Part shown: piece by piece, positions 1 through 6,470 of the stretch
Numbering within the stretch: the stretch's first letter is position 1
How the letters are laid out: each line of letters starts with the position of its first letter
Assembly (NCBI GenBank): GCA_015488785.1
Contig: WFNC01000529.1
Coordinates: 1 to 8,458, forward strand
Length of the DNA: 8,458 nucleotides
DNA from: Flavobacteriales bacterium
GTDB taxonomy: Bacteria; Bacteroidota; Bacteroidia; Flavobacteriales_D; Parvicellaceae
Reading direction: 5' to 3'
Program-made: the position numbers and the translations under genes
Notes under the pieces: model-generated
What the model was told of the DNA's origin: nothing
What the model saw: the letters and a program-made list of their open reading frames with translations, nothing else
The model's database searches: none

Positions 1-92
1 ATTAAGATTCATTCAAACTATTGATATTTAGTTCAAAATCGCTTTAAAACAGCAATAATAAAGTAAATCTTTTCATCCAAAAGAAAAAAACA

Positions 93-1097
93 ATGACTTA
101 CGAAGAAGTACTAAAAGAGCTAAAACAAAAAAGATTTAAGTCCCTTTATTTTTTACAAGGAGATGAAGCCTATTTTATCGATAAAATATCAAACTATATT
201 CAGCACAATGTATTATCAGAATCAGAAATAGATTTTAATCAAACCGTAGTTTATGGAAGAGATACCAATATTCAAGACATTATAAACATGTCTAAAAGGT
301 ATCCGATGATGAGCGATTATCAAGTTATAATAGTAAAAGAAGCACAAGATTTATCTCGTTCCATCGAAAAACTAATCGACTATTTAGCTCAGATTTCTCC
401 AACTACTATTTTAGTTTTAAACTATAAATACAAAAAACTAGACGGAAGAAAAGCACTCGCCAAAGCATTAAAAAAGAAAGGATATTTATTTACTTCCGAC
501 AAAGTAAAAGATTACAAACTCCCCGATTGGATTATCGGTTACTGTAAATCCGAACACCTAACGATAAACCCACGAACAGCACACTTACTGAGCGAATATT
601 TAGGAAACGATTTAAGTAAAATAGCCAATACGTTAGAAAAACTAAAAGTTGTAATGGACGGCGACACCGAAATTACCGAAGCTTTAATTCAAAAAAATGT
701 CGGAATTTCTAAAGAGTACAACACCTTTGAATTGAATAATGCCTTAGGAGTAAAAGATGTTTACAAAGCTAATTTAATCGCCAATCACTTTGGTCAAAAC
801 CCAAAAAACTATCCACTAGTTGTCACATTAGGAGTTGTTTACGGATATTTTACAAAATTGATAAAATATCACCAGTATTCGGGGCAAGTTTCAGACCGAG
901 ATTTAGCACAAAAAATGGGCGTTCATCCATTTATATTGAAAGAATACCAAAAAGCAGCACGAAATTATACCATGAATAAAATTGCTAGAATTTTTGGCTA
1001 TTTAAGAGAGTTTGACCTCGCCTCCAAAGGAGTAGGAAATGTTTCTACAACCGACGGGGAATTATTAAAAGAACTTGTTTACAAAATATTACATTGA
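93..1097 (+). CDS. holA: DNA polymerase III subunit delta
   Basis: Encodes a 334-residue protein recognised as the delta subunit of the DNA polymerase III clamp loader, which opens the beta sliding clamp and loads it onto primed DNA in the cytoplasm. The N-terminus carries the family's LxGDE-type motif (FLQGDEAYFIDKI, residues 20-32) in a degenerate AAA+-like domain. The middle has the conserved LGNDLSKIANTLEKL segment (170-184) and ISKEYNTFELNNALG (205-219). The C-terminal helical collar ends in the typical GVGN..TTDGELLKELVYKI region (313-332). Length is normal for the family. The ATG at 93 follows an A-rich stretch without a Shine-Dalgarno sequence, as is usual in Bacteroidota. No convincing promoter is visible in the 92 bases before it. 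The gene is followed by a long nested inverted repeat and then paaY on the same strand. Identification is from family motifs recalled by eye. Confidence 0.95.
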   Translation: MTYEEVLKELKQKRFKSLYFLQGDEAYFIDKISNYIQHNVLSESEIDFNQTVVYGRDTNIQDIINMSKRYPMMSDYQVIIVKEAQDLSRSIEKLIDYLAQISPTTILVLNYKYKKLDGRKALAKALKKKGYLFTSDKVKDYKLPDWIIGYCKSEHLTINPRTAHLLSEYLGNDLSKIANTLEKLKVVMDGDTEITEALIQKNVGISKEYNTFELNNALGVKDVYKANLIANHFGQNPKNYPLVVTLGVVYGYFTKLIKYHQYSGQVSDRDLAQKMGVHPFILKEYQKAARNYTMNKIARIFGYLREFDLASKGVGNVSTTDGELLKELVYKILH

Positions 1098-1104
1098 AAC
1101 CGTA

Positions 1105-1174
1105 CTTTGTTTAATCCTGAATTAAAAATAAAGAATTAACAATCGTTAATTCTAGGATAACTGATTAAACAAAG
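1105..1174. repeat. Nested inverted repeat after holA
   Basis: Two perfect inverted repeats lie one inside the other. The outer arms are CTTTGTTTAATC (1105-1116) and GATTAAACAAAG (1163-1174), 12 bp each. The inner arms are AGAATTAAC (1132-1140) and GTTAATTCT (1145-1153), closing a 4-nt AATC loop. A third short pairing, ATCCT (1114-1118) with AGGAT (1154-1158), could compete with the outer stem. The structure starts 8 bases after the holA stop codon. No T-run follows the outer arm directly; the nearest is at 1198-1206. It may act as a 3' stabilising or terminating structure, or be a small mobile-element remnant. The repeats are certain, the role is not. Confidence 0.7.
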
Positions 1175-1226
1175 GAAATAAACATTACTAACTTAGCTTT
1201 TTTTTTCAATATTAATTAATTAAAAA

Positions 1227-1814
1227 ATGATATACGAATTTAATGGATTTAAACCCGTAATTCACGAAAGTGCATACATACATCCACAAGCAAACGTAAC
1301 GGGAAATGTCTTTATAGGAAAAAACGTTTACATAGGTCCTAACGCCGTCTTAAGAGGCGACTGGGGAAAAATCGTAATAGAAGACGGTTGTAATGTTCAA
1401 GAAAACTGTACAATACACATGTTTCCAGGAACCACAACGACCTTAAAAAAAGGAGCTCATATTGGTCATGGAGCAATAATCCATGGAGGAACTATTGGTG
1501 AAAATACATTAATCGGAATGAATGCCGTAATAATGGACGACGTGATAGTTGGAGCAAATTCTATTGTAGGTGCACTTTGCTTTGTTCCTGCGAAAATGGA
1601 AATCCCACCCAAGAAAATAGCCGTAGGTAATCCCGCTAAAATAGTAAAAGACGTTAGCGATAAAATGATAGAATGGAAAACAAAAGGGACAGCCCTTTAC
1701 CAACAATTACCTAACGAATGTAGAAAATCATTAAAAGAATGCGAACCATTGAGAGAGGCAGAACCAAATAGACCAGAACAAGATGACAGTTATAAAATTT
1801 GGAAGAACACTTAA
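1227..1814 (+). CDS. paaY: PaaY-type gamma-carbonic anhydrase-like hexapeptide protein
   Basis: A 195-residue left-handed beta-helix protein. Hexapeptide repeats run from about residue 12 to 135 (for example VTGNVFIGKNVYIGPNAVLRGD). The putative zinc ligands of the gamma-carbonic anhydrase superfamily are present as H64, H81 and H86, together with R43, D45 and Q58 of the active site. The C-terminal extension (EWKTKGTALYQ at 149-159, EPLREAEPNR at 173-182) matches PaaY and CaiE more than plain YrdA-type proteins. PaaY is known as a thioesterase that clears dead-end CoA esters in phenylacetate degradation. No other paa gene is present here, so the substrate could differ; a general gamma-carbonic anhydrase or acyl-CoA thioesterase role is the alternative. 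The start at 1227 follows an AT-rich leader with only a weak TAnnTTTT element (1194-1201). Confidence 0.87.
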   Translation: MIYEFNGFKPVIHESAYIHPQANVTGNVFIGKNVYIGPNAVLRGDWGKIVIEDGCNVQENCTIHMFPGTTTTLKKGAHIGHGAIIHGGTIGENTLIGMNAVIMDDVIVGANSIVGALCFVPAKMEIPPKKIAVGNPAKIVKDVSDKMIEWKTKGTALYQQLPNECRKSLKECEPLREAEPNRPEQDDSYKIWKNT

Positions 1815-1829
1815 AATAAACTATGTTTG
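1798..1829 (+). promoter_or_regulatory. Bacteroidota-type promoter for the small lipoprotein gene
   Basis: A TTTG -33 element (1798-1801) is followed after 20 bases by TATGTTTG (1822-1829), an exact TAnnTTTG -7 box. The -33 element lies inside the last codons of paaY. Transcription would start roughly 20-25 bases before the ATG at 1859. This suggests the lipoprotein gene can be expressed independently of paaY, although read-through is also possible because no terminator separates them. Confidence 0.65.
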
Positions 1830-1858
1830 TTTTAATATAATCTAAAAAAAATATTATT

Positions 1859-2287
1859 ATGAAGAAAATATTACTAGCAACAGCTATTTTAACGTCATTA
1901 ATTTCTACATCTTGTAAGAAAAAAGGATGTATCGATTCGCAAGCAACTAACTACGATGAAAAAGCAAAGAAAGATGATGGAACTTGTACGTTTTCAGGGA
2001 ATGTTGTTTTTTGGATTGCTCAATCAGAATCAATTGACATAACTTCATCAGGAGTTTCACAATTAAATGTTTATGTGGATAATGTTAAAGCAGGAGATCA
2101 AGGTTCGAATATTTTCCATTCTTCTAACCCTGGATGTGGAGAAGCTACAGTTGTAACTAAAGCTGTAGATTTAGGTGCAGCTAAAACAAAAGTAGTTAGC
2201 TATAAAATTATAGATGAAGATGATGTTACTCATTTTAGTGGTAACGTAACTGTCGTTCCTGGTTGTACAGATGTTCAAATGAAATAA
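1859..2287 (+). CDS. Small lipoprotein with Cys-rich NYD/DDGTC motif
   Basis: A 142-residue predicted lipoprotein of unknown function. The N-terminus is a lipoprotein signal: a Lys-rich start, a hydrophobic core and a lipobox ending at C19 (SLISTSC), followed by KKKG. Residues 24-45 carry the pattern C-x-D-x2-A-x-NYD-x2-A-x3-DDG-x-C, a short motif common near the N-terminus of secreted and surface proteins in Bacteroidota. The rest (about 47-142) looks beta-rich, with the segments NVVFWIAQ, SQLNVYVDNV, KVVSYKIID and FSGNVTVVPGC. C24/C43 and C93/C136 could form two disulfides. Basic residues after the lipid-attached Cys, not an SDDD-type export signal, leave inner- or outer-membrane placement open. 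It has its own promoter and a strong terminator, so it is probably monocistronic. Confidence 0.85.
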   Translation: MKKILLATAILTSLISTSCKKKGCIDSQATNYDEKAKKDDGTCTFSGNVVFWIAQSESIDITSSGVSQLNVYVDNVKAGDQGSNIFHSSNPGCGEATVVTKAVDLGAAKTKVVSYKIIDEDDVTHFSGNVTVVPGCTDVQMK

Positions 2288-2325
2288 ATTAAAATTTACA
2301 GAACTTAGCTTTTATAAGCTTATAT

Positions 2326-2365
2326 AAAAGAGTCGTTAATATATTATTAACGACTCTTTTTTTTT
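2326..2365 (+). terminator. Strong intrinsic terminator, probably bidirectional
   Basis: A perfect 15-bp stem, AAAAGAGTCGTTAAT (2326-2340) with ATTAACGACTCTTTT (2346-2360), closes a 5-nt ATATT loop and runs into nine T residues (2357-2365). It ends the lipoprotein transcript. The A-run at the left arm gives a short T-tract on the opposite strand, so it could also stop transcripts from the convergent minus-strand gene. Confidence 0.9.
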
Positions 2366-2458
2366 ATACAACCGAATTTATTTGAAACAATTAGACACTC
2401 ATATCAATTAAGTATTGAAATTCGCCTTAAAAAATAAAGTTTATTTTCTCATAGACGA

Positions 2459-2489
2459 TGAAAATAAAATTAGCATAGCCTTAGCTATG
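2459..2489 (-). terminator. Probable terminator of the minus-strand small membrane protein
   Basis: CATAGC (2474-2479) and GCTATG (2484-2489) form a 6-bp hairpin with a CTTA loop just past the stop codon at 2498. On the minus strand it is followed by a T-rich tail complementary to 2459-2471. It is a weak terminator; the stronger hairpin at 2326-2365 lies further on as a backup. Confidence 0.45.
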
Positions 2490-2497
2490 GTAGTGTA

Positions 2498-2743
2498 TCA
2501 ATCATCCAGAATGTCCGAAGGAGAATAAGCGTCTCGTTTATGTTCTTTCTTAAGGGTTAAATATCCAGAGTAACTAAGTAAAATTGAAAATAGAAGGAGA
2601 AGGTATATTTCAATTCTAAAATCCTTAGTACTATTACGTATAGAATATACGGAACTACTATTCAATAAATAGATTGAAAATAGCGTAGTTGTAAGTCCGA
2701 TAACTAAAAATAGAACCCCTTGAATCTTTTTGTTAATTCTCAT
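2498..2743 (-). CDS. Small two-helix membrane protein, unknown function
   Basis: An 81-residue reading frame with a clear membrane-protein layout. A short basic N-terminus (MRINKK) is followed by a first hydrophobic helix (about residues 7-27), a polar loop (about 28-43), a second helix (about 44-64) and a charged tail (KKEHKRDAYSPSDILDD). No family was recognised. Support for a real gene comes from this coherent topology, from a TATATTTG box in the right orientation upstream (2850-2857), and from a hairpin after the stop. It is convergent with the lipoprotein gene and divergent from the protease gene. A chance frame is less likely but not excluded. Confidence 0.6.
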   Translation of the reverse strand: MRINKKIQGVLFLVIGLTTTLFSIYLLNSSSVYSIRNSTKDFRIEIYLLLLFSILLSYSGYLTLKKEHKRDAYSPSDILDD

Positions 2744-2849
2744 TTGTATTCATTACGAAAAATTAAAGAAAGAGTTTCAAAAGTTGATAATTAAAGCTTC
2801 TGATTATTCTAAATGTCGTTGTATTTTAGCTTAGTAAGTTTGCCTGCAA

Positions 2850-2857
2850 CAAATATA
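2850..2857 (-). promoter_or_regulatory. -7 box for the minus-strand small membrane protein gene
   Basis: CAAATATA on the plus strand reads TATATTTG on the minus strand, an exact TAnnTTTG match about 107 bases before the ATG at 2743. A possible TTTTTG -33 element is complementary to 2883-2888, with a 25-base spacer, a little longer than usual. It mirrors the plus-strand box at 2969-2976. Confidence 0.45.
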
Positions 2858-2968
2858 GATAGCTAATAATATTGAATAGAAACAAAAAGAAGGAGAATTT
2901 ATGTAAGTTGTTTATTATTCTTAACAATAAAATCAGATTTGCTTTACATATGTTTAATACTTTTACGC

Positions 2969-2976
2969 TATATTTG
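2969..2976 (+). promoter_or_regulatory. -7 box for the C10 protease gene
   Basis: TATATTTG matches TAnnTTTG exactly, 24 bases before the ATG at 3001. The nearest upstream TTTG is at 2938-2941, giving a 27-base spacer, longer than the usual 17-23, so the -33 element is uncertain. Confidence 0.55.
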
Positions 2977-3000
2977 CTTAAATAACCAATAAGAAAGAGC

Positions 3001-5535
3001 ATGAAAAATATTATTTCAGTATTGTTACTATCGTTAATCTCCGCTTTTGTATGGGGTAATGACGTGTCTTTAGAAAAAGCGAAAAGTGTTGCTAAAACGC
3101 ATTATTCAATTCAAAAAAGAATACCTTCATCAAGTGTTATTACAACTTTAGTGCGTCAAAAGAATTACATTAATCTAGATGGTTCTTCTCATGTCGCTTA
3201 CTATGTGCTTGCCGTAAATCAAAATCAAGGATTCGTAATTGTATCGGGAGACGATAAAACAATACCCGTTTTAGGTTATACTGATAAAGGTGAATTTGAT
3301 TATAATAATTTACCCAATGGATTAAAAAAATTAATGTTCAATTATGCAAAAGAAGTAAAGTCTATTGCAAGAGATTTTAGAATTCAAGCAACATCTTCTA
3401 TTCAGTTAGAATGGAGAGACTTGGAAAACGGAACCGCTGTCGCAAGTACAAATAGGAGTAGTGTTTCTCCGTTAACAACTACAGAATGGAGTCAGTCTTC
3501 AGGTGGATACAACGGAAAGTGCCCTGGAGGAACTCCTGTAGGTTGTGTCGCAACTGCTACAGCTCAAATAATGAAGTATCACAATCATCCAGCACAAGGA
3601 AACGGATCTCATTCTTACAATCACAATGATTATGGAACGCTTTCTGCAAATTTTGGAGCTACAACTTACGATTGGGCAAATATGCCTAATGAGTTAAATA
3701 GTTCTTCTACTCAAGCTGAGAAAGATGAAATCGCTACATTAATGTTTCACATTGGAGTAGGTTTAGATATGAATTATAGTCCAGGAAATAGTGGAGCATT
3801 TAGTAGAGAAGTTCCAGACGTATTAAAAGATTATTTTTCCTATGATAGTGCAGCGCAGTTTATTAAAAGAAGTCATTATTCTTTAGCGAATTGGAAAGCA
3901 AAAATAAAAGCAGAGTTAGATTTGTCAAGAGTGGTTTACCATAGTGGTTTTTGTTCAAGTCCTCAAGCTGGTCATGCATTTGTAATTGACGGGTATGATA
4001 CCGATGATAAATTTCACCTCAATTGGGGATGGGGAGGATATGCAAATGGATATTTTGAAGTAAATAACTTAAATCCAGGGTCAACATATACTTTTAATAA
4101 CTCTCAAAGTGCAATTATAAAAATAAAACCTTTGGCTACAAACACCGATGTAAGAATGTTCGGTAGTTTTATATTATCATCAACTATTTTACCTTTTAAT
4201 TCTCCTCTACAAGTTTCTGTAGATATTGCTAATTATGGAAATATTACGTACAATGGCGGGGTGAAAGCAGCTCTTTTTGATTTAAATGAAACATTTGTTG
4301 GGAATATAGAAGTTTTACCAAATGTTCAGATTCAAGCAGGAGATTATGAGTCAGTTACTTTCACTACTTCAGGAATGACTATTCCTCCGGGTGATTATAA
4401 ATTGGGAGTTTACGTTCAAAATGCAACAAATAATACTTGGATGTTAGTAGCGGAAGATGGTTATACAAATCCAATAAGTGTTTCTATAAATGGAACTAAT
4501 CCTCAAGGATTAATTTCTAATGGGAATATAACGATTAATCCAGATCCAATTGAACAAAATAACCCTTTTCAAATTGAATATGAAATCTTAAATAATAATA
4601 CAACTGATTTTAATGGTGAAATTTCAATGGATTTACACGAGTTAAACGGAGATTGGATTCAAGAAGTTGAGCACAATAGCTATTCAATACCTGCAAATGG
4701 AACTGAAACAATAGTTATTAATCATACGGGGTTAGCAAATGATCCAGGGTCTTATAAAGTTGTAATTTGGCATAAGCCAACAGGAGGGGAATGGCAAATA
4801 ATTGAAGATGGAAATTATCCAAATTCTCAAGCGGTAGATATCGTAGGACTTGACTTTGCAGTTAATATACCAGATGTTTATGAAGATAATAATACTGAAG
4901 CTTTGGCATACGAAATTCCGCTTACTTGGACTCAAGATGAATTAACTTTTTCTTCTACAGGATCTAATGTTCACTCAGTTACAGCAGATAGTAATGATTA
5001 TTATAAAGTAGAACTAGAAGCTGGCTATAGTTATAAAATTTATGCAAAAATTAGAGACAATTATAATACTCAACCTGGAACATTTTCAAATGATGTTGTT
5101 TTTAATGTTTTTGATGGTGTGAATTGGACTAGTTTTTATGATGATATAGAAATGGATACAATAAGATTAAATAATTTAACCGCTAATCAAGATTTATTAA
5201 TAGATGTTGTTCCTTTTTTCTACAATAGTTTAGGAACTTACGAACTTGATTTAACTGTAATAAGAGCAGGTGTAGTTTCTGTATCGGAAAGCAGCGAAGC
5301 TTTATTGTCTGTCTATCCAAATCCAGTTTCTTCCATCTTAAATGTTGATTTTAATGGTAATAATTATGAGTCAGCAACTTTTACTACTATCGAAGGTAAA
5401 GTAATTAAAACAATAGCTGTAACAAGTCAGTCAAAACTAAAAATTAATTTGTTTGATGTCGCAGAAGGTGTCTATTATTTGAATTTGAAGAATGGAGATA
5501 AAACGGTATCAAAAAGAATAGCTGTAATAAAATAA
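3001..5535 (+). CDS. Secreted C10-family (streptopain-like) cysteine protease, T9SS cargo
   Basis: An 844-residue secreted protease of the streptopain/interpain family. Domains in order: signal peptide (1 to about 19); Spi-like inhibitory propeptide (about 20-120, with GFVIVSGDDKTIPVLGY); C10 catalytic domain (about 155-378); two related Ig/CARDB-like beta domains (about 384-498 and 502-616); a PPC-like domain opening with PDVYEDNNTEALAYEI (624-639); and a T9SS type A C-terminal sorting domain (about 768-844), with YPNP at 772-775 and a GVYYLNL..G...SKRIAVIK end. The catalytic Cys is C182 in VGCVATATAQIMKYH. The catalytic His is H325 in GHAFVIDGYD, and the NWGWGG motif (341-346) completes the site. 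Family knowledge implies a zymogen activated by removal of the propeptide, exported by Sec and then T9SS to the cell surface or medium. A hairpin terminator follows, so it is probably monocistronic. Confidence 0.93.
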   Translation: MKNIISVLLLSLISAFVWGNDVSLEKAKSVAKTHYSIQKRIPSSSVITTLVRQKNYINLDGSSHVAYYVLAVNQNQGFVIVSGDDKTIPVLGYTDKGEFDYNNLPNGLKKLMFNYAKEVKSIARDFRIQATSSIQLEWRDLENGTAVASTNRSSVSPLTTTEWSQSSGGYNGKCPGGTPVGCVATATAQIMKYHNHPAQGNGSHSYNHNDYGTLSANFGATTYDWANMPNELNSSSTQAEKDEIATLMFHIGVGLDMNYSPGNSGAFSREVPDVLKDYFSYDSAAQFIKRSHYSLANWKAKIKAELDLSRVVYHSGFCSSPQAGHAFVIDGYDTDDKFHLNWGWGGYANGYFEVNNLNPGSTYTFNNSQSAIIKIKPLATNTDVRMFGSFILSSTILPFNSPLQVSVDIANYGNITYNGGVKAALFDLNETFVGNIEVLPNVQIQAGDYESVTFTTSGMTIPPGDYKLGVYVQNATNNTWMLVAEDGYTNPISVSINGTNPQGLISNGNITINPDPIEQNNPFQIEYEILNNNTTDFNGEISMDLHELNGDWIQEVEHNSYSIPANGTETIVINHTGLANDPGSYKVVIWHKPTGGEWQIIEDGNYPNSQAVDIVGLDFAVNIPDVYEDNNTEALAYEIPLTWTQDELTFSSTGSNVHSVTADSNDYYKVELEAGYSYKIYAKIRDNYNTQPGTFSNDVVFNVFDGVNWTSFYDDIEMDTIRLNNLTANQDLLIDVVPFFYNSLGTYELDLTVIRAGVVSVSESSEALLSVYPNPVSSILNVDFNGNNYESATFTTIEGKVIKTIAVTSQSKLKINLFDVAEGVYYLNLKNGDKTVSKRIAVIK

Positions 5536-5553
5536 TTTATTATACAAGCTTAA

Positions 5554-5591
5554 TAAAAAAAGAACCTGCACAAGTAGGTTCTTTTTTTTTT
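5554..5591 (+). terminator. Intrinsic terminator of the protease gene
   Basis: The arms AGAACCTGC (5561-5569) and GTAGGTTCT (5574-5582), with one G-T pair and an ACAA loop, are preceded by an A-run from 5554 and followed by ten T residues (5582-5591). This is a typical rho-independent terminator 18 bases past the stop codon. Confidence 0.88.
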
Positions 5592-5647
5592 GCAAAAATA
5601 ATAATACAGTAAGTGAAAATATTGAGTTAAAAAAAAGATAAAGAGAA

Positions 5648-6295
5648 ATGACCAAGAAAGAGAGAGTGAATTATATAATTGAAGAACTAGAAAATCTCTA
5701 TCCAGAAACTCCAATTCCTTTAGATCATACAGACGAATATACTTTGTTAATAGCTGTGTTATTATCTGCGCAATGTACCGATGTTAGAGTTAATAAAGTA
5801 ACACCGTTTCTATTTCAAAAAGCTAACAACCCTTTTGATATGATTAAATTGTCAGTTGAAGAAATTAGAGCTATAATTCGACCCTGTGGTTTGTCTCCTC
5901 GTAAATCTAAAGCAATTTTTGATTTGTCTCATCTATTAATTGATAAATATAATGGAGAAGTACCTGCAGACATGGATTTGTTAGAAGAACTTCCTGGAGT
6001 GGGACACAAAACAGCTTCTGTAGTTATGTCTCAAGCATTTGGAGTTCCTGCTTTTCCTGTCGATACGCATATTCATAGGCTAATGTATCGTTGGAATTTA
6101 ACCAATGGAAAAAATGTACAGCAAACAGAGAAAGATGCGAAACGTTTGTTCCCAATTGAAATTTGGAATAAAATTCATCTGCAAATTATTTTTTATGGAA
6201 GAGAATATTCTCCTTCAAGAAGTCCAAAAAGAGCGGTCGATTATATAACAAGAACAATTGGAAGAAAGTCTGAGATTGAAAAACTAAAAGATTGA
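5648..6295 (+). CDS. nth: Endonuclease III lacking the usual iron-sulfur cluster cysteines
   Basis: A 215-residue bifunctional DNA glycosylase/AP lyase of base-excision repair, acting on oxidised pyrimidines in the cytoplasm. The helix-hairpin-helix is LEELPGVGHKTASVV (112-126), with the catalytic lysine K121. The catalytic aspartate is D139 in FPVDTHIHRL. LLSAQCTDVRVNKVTP (38-53) matches the conserved substrate-site segment. The E. coli-type C-terminal Cys-x6-Cys-x2-Cys-x5-Cys motif that binds [4Fe-4S] is absent. After IFYGREYSP (181-189) the protein ends in SRSPKRAVDYITRTIGRKSE and a few more residues with no cysteine, and the only cysteines in the protein are C43 and C80. Catalytic residues are intact, so it is probably active. 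The ATG at 5648 is the first start and gives the full N-terminus. No clear promoter was seen in the short gap after the upstream terminator. Confidence 0.94.
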   Translation: MTKKERVNYIIEELENLYPETPIPLDHTDEYTLLIAVLLSAQCTDVRVNKVTPFLFQKANNPFDMIKLSVEEIRAIIRPCGLSPRKSKAIFDLSHLLIDKYNGEVPADMDLLEELPGVGHKTASVVMSQAFGVPAFPVDTHIHRLMYRWNLTNGKNVQQTEKDAKRLFPIEIWNKIHLQIIFYGREYSPSRSPKRAVDYITRTIGRKSEIEKLKD

Positions 6296-6297
6296 AG

Positions 6298-6384
6298 TTG
6301 ACACTGTTTTTTAATAACACCATTTGATAATTTAATTAGGATAAAATACAAAAACTGTCAAATAACAGATTTCTATATGTTATT
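6298..6384. repeat. Short inverted repeats between nth and the nirS promoter
   Basis: TTGACA (6298-6303) is inverted as TGTCAA (6356-6361), with related GTTTTT and AAAAAC flanks giving an imperfect longer match. Next to it, AATAACA (6361-6367) pairs with TGTTATT (6378-6384) around a 10-nt loop, ending seven bases before the nirS -33 element. The second one is placed where an activator or other regulator could bind, or it could be a weak 3' structure for nth. No T-run follows either pair. Function is unknown. Confidence 0.4.
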
Positions 6385-6390
6385 AATCAA

Positions 6391-6420
6391 TTGTTGTTTA
6401 AATGATAAAAAATATCTTTG
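6391..6420 (+). promoter_or_regulatory. Bacteroidota-type promoter of nirS
   Basis: A TTG -33 element (6391-6393) is followed by exactly 19 bases and then TATCTTTG (6413-6420), a full TAnnTTTG -7 box with textbook spacing for the Bacteroidota primary sigma factor. It implies a leader of roughly 40-45 bases before the ATG at 6471. No perfect FNR-type TTGAT-N4-ATCAA site was found; only separate half-sites TTGAT (6324-6328) and ATCAA (6386-6390) are present. Confidence 0.72.
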
Positions 6421-6470
6421 TACGAGATAAAATAGAAATAATTAGTTATATAAATTAACCAATAATTATC

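Noticed and set aside
1..92. Possible divergent gene or promoter at the left edge
   Set aside because: No TAnnTTTG box with correct spacing and no coding frame could be supported on either strand in this short stretch.
1509..1706. Minus-strand frame inside the PaaY-like gene
   Set aside because: Fully antisense to a gene with intact family motifs; the protein is low in recognisable features and has no promoter.
1191..2313. The 11-mer ACTTAGCTTTT occurs at 1191-1201 and at 2303-2313
   Set aside because: Short AT-rich match in two unlike contexts (upstream of a gene, and just before a terminator); no extension beyond the 11 bases that suggests a common element.
2889..2906. AAGGAG followed by an ATG, resembling a ribosome binding site and start
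   Set aside because: The ATG is followed immediately by TAA, and Bacteroidota starts seldom use Shine-Dalgarno sequences; treated as chance.
4732..4935. Minus-strand frame inside the protease gene
   Set aside because: Antisense shadow within the Ig-like and PPC-like coding region; no independent support.
6324..6390. Possible FNR/CRP-type site upstream of nirS
   Set aside because: Only isolated half-sites TTGAT (6324-6328) and ATCAA (6386-6390) are present, 57 bases apart; no TTGAT-N4-ATCAA palindrome.
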